Shown piece after piece: positions 58,495 to 64,000 of a DNA stretch of 64,000 nt. How positions within the stretch are numbered: the first letter of the stretch is position 1; every line of letters starts with the position of its first letter. The translations under genes and the position numbers were made by a program. The notes beneath the pieces were generated by a model. The model made no database searches. It was not told the DNA's origin and worked only from the letters and a program-made list of their open reading frames with translations. This stretch comes from Prunus persica (taxonomy: Eukaryota; Streptophyta; Magnoliopsida; Rosales; Rosaceae), in assembly GCF_000346465.2 (NCBI RefSeq), contig NC_034016.1:8588611-8652610 (forward strand). The letters run 5' to 3'.

Positions 58495-58887
58495 GAAATT
58501 GAGCCTACTCGCATCAAATATATGTCCACAAGAAGAAGCTTGTCAACTAGCCTTCTCACTTCCTTGATCAAGCCTGATAGGACACTTAGTGCTTCTAAAT
58601 ACTCCTTGCTTTCCATCAAAAGAGATGCAAGCCTGGCCTCCACTCGCTGTCGAAGGAAAGTTCGCTTCTTAGGGAAATCTGCTTGATTTTCTTGGCTAAG
58701 AAGATCCGTCAGATTTGTGATAGCCTCTTCCTTTATCCGTAGAGCTTCAGAAGAAGAAGATGGGTTTCAAGAATACGATAAAGAATAGAAATGGCTTCAG
58801 ATGGCCTCTAAAGCATGAGCAATAGAATCAGTAGTTGCTGGGAGATATGATGAAGACATTGTCAATGCTTTGAACTATACAAGTCCT
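58495..58887 (-). pseudogene. RPN6: Captured RPN6 (PSMD11) fragment in CACTA-2
   Basis: Minus-strand match to 10772-11150, start ATG at about 58859-58861, with the same deletion after codon 19, the same lost base in the second block and the same internal deletion joining to EKRTFLRQR-type sequence (here the codon before EKR differs). Shared lesions show that capture and decay preceded the split of the two copies. Confidence 0.9.
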
Positions 58888-58919
58888 GCAGAAAGATAAA
58901 GGACCAAACTGTTAAAGAA

Positions 58920-60188
58920 ACTGAAACAACGGCGGTTTTCTGTTCTACCGTCGTCTTTTCTCGTCGTCTATATTAAGGTAAGATGGCGGTAGATTTATAA
59001 TTACCGACGTAGATTATTTTGTTAAACGTCGTTAAGTGTACTACAACCGACGTAGATTTTATTTTTAAATTATAAATAGAGTTTTTTTTCCCGAATTCTT
59101 TCAGTTTTAGTTTTCAATTACAAAGCATGATAAATAGATTTTTCTTTCTCGAGGAAATTTAAAATGAGGGAAATTAATGTTCTAGAATTTGTAAACTAAC
59201 ACGACGCAATATTACTAACCCGAGGAAATTATAAATAGATTTTGCTTTCCCGAATAAATTTTAAATTAATTCAGTTTGAAACAACGACGGGACGACGTAA
59301 TATATTTGTTGAGCGACGTTGATTTGTTTTTTAAACGTCGTTAGGTATAATATGACCGTCGTTGAAAATTGTCTCTCTGATTGCAAATTTGCAATGACGT
59401 TAGGTATAATATTTGTAGATACATAAACGCACACACATCATCAACTTCCAAAAAATTGTCTCTCTGATTGCAAATCCGTGTCATCTGTTAAAATTATGAT
59501 GTGGAACAGAGTTCCATCTGGTAAGATTTCGTAACCCTTGGGATCTCAGACAAATCTGATTATGTCGGCGGTTTTCTATATAAACCGTCGTGGTTATTTC
59601 AATTCTTGTCATTAAGTAGATCTACCGACGTAGGATAAGAAAATCAAAGAAAAAAGTTGTTAACAAAAATTCTTATTAAGACGACGGTTTAAATTAAAGG
59701 TACGACGTATAAAATGAATAAATACGACGTTAAATTTTATTGTACGATTTAAAGATAACGTCGTAGAACTATACGAGAATGACGCCGATATATTTATATT
59801 TTCCGTCGTTGTACATTAATTTAATACGGCGATATTTTGTATTTTAAAGCCGTGGATTTGTTTGTAATTATACGACGTCTTATACGAAAACCTCGTCGTG
59901 TTATTTTATGAGTAAAAACAGCGGTTTTTATTGAAATCGTCGTCTTTACTTTCTACGTCGGTCGATTCATAACTTCTGCCGTTCTTTGTTGGCATTGATT
60001 TTACACTGCGAAAATCTGTTTCAAATAGACGTCGGTTGTTTAATTAGGTACGTCGTTGTTTTTGAACAGCCATTTGAATGTCCATTTTTTAGTTGTCTAA
60101 GGTTGTATTACACGACGGTGTTTTTAGAACCGTCGTCTTTTTAAAAACCACGACGGTTTTCACTTAGACCGTCGTTGTTTTCTGGTCG
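58920..60188. repeat. CACTA-2 subterminal repeat region (RPN6 side)
   Basis: Counterpart of 9126-10740 in CACTA-1. It is shorter (about 1.27 kb against 1.6 kb): a block around 59270-59330 lacks repeats found at 10020-10380 in CACTA-1, so motif number has changed by deletion. Confidence 0.8.
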
Positions 60189-60215
60189 TCTTTTTCACTT
60201 TTTGTAGTATTGTAA

Positions 60216-61229
60216 CTTCATCAATTTGTTCTTGGGTTGACTTAGCTCTGCCTTCTTGCACATTTTCCAAGTTGGTGATGTTGGAAGGACCTGTAATCTA
60301 CTTAGCAAGTTGGTGACCTCTCAAAGCATGTGACATGGCTGATCTTGCTTAGCTAGTTGGTCCGTTAGTCACGATATCAACAAATGGTTTGGTCAAGTTC
60401 TTGTCATTATTGCATGAGAGTGCCACTGTAAAGAACTTAGCAGATTAGTTGACTTTGTTTTCACCTTCAGGCTCATACACATGACTTAAAAGATCATTCA
60501 ATATTTTGTGTTTTTTCTTCTTTTATTTTTGGAAATGTATTCTGTTTGTGCAAATAATCTCAAGGGAGAATATTCGCCCAAGATTCCTTCGTCTTCTCCG
60601 CCTCTCTTTCTCCCTGCAAAACAGATCGGAGTAAAAGACCACACCCGAGGGGGTGTTGGCCAAAGGCCCTCCGATGCCTAAGTCAGTTCAATCGATCTTT
60701 AGAGAAACGATAGCTAAAATAGGGTACGTGATGTATTTATAATATAAATCGGGCGGCCGAAGCCTTATGTAAAAGAGAGAAAGAGAAGAGGTGGCTAGGC
60801 TTTGAGAGGAATTTTCTGTAGAGATTTTAGTAGTAATTCTGACGTACCTCAACCCTTGTGTATGTCTATGCTTTTATAGTAGTCTCGGAGGCTAGGGTTT
60901 CTGAGGAATAATTCTGTAGATGGAAGGGAATTATTCCTCCCCTTTTTGGGATTGATTTGATTAATTAGGGATTTGATTTACCCTAATAAATCAAATCCCT
61001 AATTGTGGTAGGTATCAAATCAAATCCCGATTCAATTAGGTAACTTCTCATTTAATTGGGGATCGTGGTAATTAACCAAATCAAATCTCAACCTAATTAG
61101 GTAACGTTCAATTTAATTGGATAATTCCCAATTAAATTGAGTAACTCCTAATTAGGTTGATTGACTCCCAATTTGGTCAAATAATCCCAAATGGTATGAA
61201 TTATTTGACCTAGGGTTTGATTTAATTAG
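60216..61229. other. Spacer between CACTA-2 and CACTA-3, probable LTR remnant
   Basis: The middle (about 60570-61000) carries sequence of the style found in plant Gypsy LTRs (ACACCCGAGGGGGTGTTGG, CCTCCGATGCCTAAGTCAG, then a TATA-like TATTTATAATATAAAT). From 60950 there is a repetitive AATTAGG/TTGATTTAAT tract. No LTR ends or coding frames could be fixed. CACTA-3 inserted into the right-hand part. Confidence 0.35.
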
Positions 61230-61232
61230 GTT

Positions 61233-64000
61233 CCACTACTACAAAAAAGCAAAAAGACGACGGTAAATCACCGTCGTGTATTCGATTTTTCAATGGTCGT
61301 GGAATCCACCGTCATCTTTTCCCTCATATACCACGACGCTAAATCACCGTCGTTGTTAAAATATACAACGTCATCAACAAATACAAAACGACGTCTTTGT
61401 ACTACAAAAAGATCTAAAAAAGCAGTCGAGGATGAGAATAGACGACCAACTCTCTAAAAAAACCGTCGTTAAAAAGGAAAAATATGACACATATTAAGAG
61501 AACAAGGCCGCAAGATAGACATACAACGACGGAAATAAAAAAACGACGCCGTTAAATATCATTTTCACGACAATAAAAAATTTGACGTCTTTAAATACAT
61601 TAGAAGACGACGTTATTGATACCTACTACGTCGCATATATAAAAACAGCCGTCGTAAAATTAATTTTCCACTTCGATTTTTCGATAAAAGATGACGTGGA
61701 AATAGTTGTCAGTGTCATTATTTACGACGTATGTATTTATTGAGTAGACGTTGAAAAACGAAACAACGTCGGTTACAAATATATGAGAGTCGTATTACAA
61801 AATTTATACGTCATATTTTCAGAAACAAACAACGACGATAAATATTAGACGTTGTTAAATAAAACAACGTCGGAAAACAATAAAAACAGACGTGTTTAGT
61901 CTGCTAAAGTTCTAGAAAATAGTCGAGGATGAGAATAGACGACCAACTCAAACAAATCACCGTCGTTAAAAAGGAAAAATATGACACATGTTAAAAGAAC
62001 AAGGCCGCAAGATATACATACAACGACGACAACTAAAATTTTACGCCGTTAAATATAATTTACACGACAAGAAAAAATATGACGTCTTTAAATACATGAG
62101 AAGACGACGTTATTGAAATATACTACGTCTCTTATTTACAAACAACCGTCGTGAAATAAATTTTCCACTTCGATTTTTCTAAAAAAGATGACGTGGAAAT
62201 AGTTGTCAGTGTCATTATTTACGACGTATGTATTTATACAGTTGACGTTGAAATGCGAAACAACGTCGGTGGCATTTATATAGTCGACGTTGTATTTATA
62301 TCTATCATCATTACTCACGACGCACTTAATAATATAGATGACGTTGAACTTCTAAACAACGTCGGTTCCAAATAAATGAGAGCCGTATTACAGAACATAT
62401 AGACGGCGTTGATTATGATGAGAGCCGTATTACAAATAACGTCGTTTAATTGTTATTAGACGGCGGTTATAATGAATTTCCGTCGGAATTCATTTCGTTC
62501 CTCTTCGTTTATAAAAGAACTTGCGACGTGGAAAATGTATGATGACGTCGTATTTTTTAACGTTCAGATTATATATCTCGTTTTTTAGACGTCGGTATTA
62601 TGGGATTGGAGTCGTGTTATTTTGAATTACATGGCGGTTCTTAATCCTTCCCCGACGTGATATCCTGAATAATTGCTTCACAATTGCGTCGTGGTTCTTC
62701 ATTGTTACGTTGCTTTAAGACGTCGGTAAATATGCTGAATAACTGGTTCACAATAACGTCGTGTTTTATTTGAACGTAGAAAGTTAAGAAATCACATTAC
62801 AATATATTACAAAATTAATGTCATACACTGCCAATTACATAAGCATCATTCAATCCATATATCTTCACTCCCATCTCGAATATTTTGACCGCCTAACTCA
62901 CCCACCAGTTCATCAAATGTGTCAACATTTGGCATCCCTCTAGTAAATGGCTCACACTCAATTATCACATCACCTAAGACTTCATCACCAATAACATCAT
63001 TATATTCTCTATTAGGCATTGATAACACTACCGACCAACCACGATGCATCGGGTCGTCAACAAAAAATATTTGTTTGACTTGAGAAGCCAAAACAAATTG
63101 GTCATTCCTATGTCCAATTTTACTCAAATCTACAAGGGTAAATCCAAGTTCGTCGACTACAAGACCAGAACTATCTATCCAATCACACCTAAAGACTGGG
63201 ATTGTAAACTTTTGGTAGTCAAGGTCCCAAATTTCTTGAATGACACCATAGAGACCCATATTTGAGAGAATTGGGTTTTTATCCTTGGCACTAGCAACTT
63301 GCATGGTATGTGCAAGTAAATAAACTCCACTATTTTGAGTTGTCCGCACATCATCTTGTGCCTTGATATTGAATTTAATACCTTTAATAAGATAGCTCCT
63401 ATATAATGGCACTGACAAGTTTGGACCAGCTGCTAGCCACCTTAAATTTTCTGATACGCCATGATTGTCTTCCTCAAGTTCACTTTGAACCTGCAAATTA
63501 ATCATATCTTAATTCAATCTAACATATAAATAAGAAGAAAATTAAAAGAGAAATATGTTATTCAACAATATATACCTTGAAGCGTAGCCATTGAATGAAA
63601 GTGCTATTGTGCTTATCCTGCAGCCACTTTGTTCTCTTTCTAAATTTTGGATAAGCAGTCTTGATGTGAATCATATGTTGCCTACATGACACGAAAAATT
63701 CAAGCATTACGGTCCTAAATATAGAAGATAAACATAAGAAATAATTTAAAATGGAAACTTAAAGAATAAAGCTCATACGTACTCGATATAAGGTAGGACT
63801 TCCTCCGTATTCTCCAAGACATATAGATGTGCTTGATTCAACAGGTCCTGATCAACTACGCTCACTGTGCAACCTGATAATGGCTTTGAAAGTCCCATCT
63901 TTTGGCTTGAAGGCACTCCAACTGTACTAACATCAGATAAATGCTGAGTACAACACTCTACCGCTTCTTCAGCTATATACCGCTCAGCAATGCAACCTTC
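61233..64000 (-). mobile_element. CACTA-3, third sibling, cut by the window edge
   Basis: Begins CACTACTACAAAAAAGCAAA, preceded by GTT (61230-61232, one half of an expected 3-bp TSD; the other end is outside). Subterminal repeats (61257-62790) match CACTA-2 closely. Orientation is the same as CACTA-2. TNP2 exons begin at 62846 and continue past the window end. Whether this copy is complete cannot be told. Confidence 0.93.
62846..64000 (-). CDS. CACTA-3 TNP2 transposase, C-terminal part
   Basis: Exons 62846-63490 (DUF4216, ends WIE then TGA), 63576-63681 and from 63783 to the window edge (DUF4218 end, reading TRPEGC backwards from the edge to VLPYIE). No stop is seen in the visible exons, and the Trp lost in CACTA-1 is present. 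It differs from CACTA-2 by a few residues (for example NLSVPLYRSYL for NMAVPLYRSYL, GSEDIWIE for GCEDIWIE). The catalytic half lies outside the window, so this is the only sibling whose transposase could still be whole. Confidence 0.9.

Larger units (their letters stand above)
48192..60212 (-). mobile_element. CACTA-2, 12.0-kb internally deleted sibling of CACTA-1
   Basis: Begins CACTACTACAAAAAAGCAAA and ends with a mutated terminus (minus strand CAATACTACAAAAA), flanked by 3-bp TSD TAA (48189-48191 and 60213-60215). It is the reverse complement of CACTA-1 over its whole length with high identity, lacking the segment that corresponds to 18417-20235 there. It lacks the 191-bp intron duplication of CACTA-1. 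Genes on the minus strand: RPN6 fragment, transposase/Ulp1 gene and a truncated TNP2 gene. It cannot encode a full transposase. Confidence 0.95.

Overview
The window is plant nuclear DNA: AT-rich, with GT-AG introns, plant-type transposons and a Copia retrotransposon primed by initiator-Met tRNA. A dicot, perhaps Rosaceae, is my guess; nothing here fixes the species. It is almost entirely a nest of transposable elements with few host-like genes. Element limits below come from terminal repeats, target-site duplications (TSDs) and, where possible, an uninterrupted paralogous copy inside the same window.

Layout. 1-9101: LTR-like and unclassified repeats, a GPI-anchored arabinogalactan-like gene tail (3242-3424), an inverted-repeat element (about 4987-5517), and two Mutator-like elements (5576-6376 and 6480-8605, the latter with a perfect 9-bp TSD). 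9102-23482: a 14.4-kb CACTA (En/Spm) element, CACTA-1, TSD TGT. It carries a captured fragment of the 26S proteasome gene RPN6, a spliced gene coding for a plant transposase (Ptta/En/Spm) region plus a Ulp1 cysteine protease, and a TNP2-type transposase gene. 23483-28062: a MuDR-type transposase relic, a hAT MITE (23958-24230), and an IST1-like gene (25421-25972, minus). 28063-33391: a Mutator-like element interrupted by a second CACTA family (28309-32768) rich in TTTGCGCGACGAA hairpins and holding a 346-bp tandem array.

27885-43440: three and a half tandem copies of an unidentified host-like segment, interrupted by the Mutator-like/CACTA nest, a Harbinger-type MITE (33661-34068), a Mutator-like element (35035-35555), a 4.9-kb Copia element (36418-41319) and a solo LTR (41383-41980). 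44430-48191: a hAT element, an RNase H fragment, a Mutator-like element with GATATATCGG repeats, and an old CACTA relic.

48192-60212: CACTA-2, an inverted sibling of CACTA-1 that has lost 1.8 kb of its transposase gene. 61233-64000: the start of a third sibling, CACTA-3, in the same orientation as CACTA-2 and cut by the window edge.

The three siblings share coding exons, intron positions and (for 1 and 2) the captured RPN6 fragment, but their inactivating lesions differ. CACTA-1 has a nearly full TNP2 gene with a late nonsense codon and two stops in the Ulp1 gene; CACTA-2 has a different pair of stops in that gene and a truncated TNP2. Neither complete copy encodes both proteins intact.
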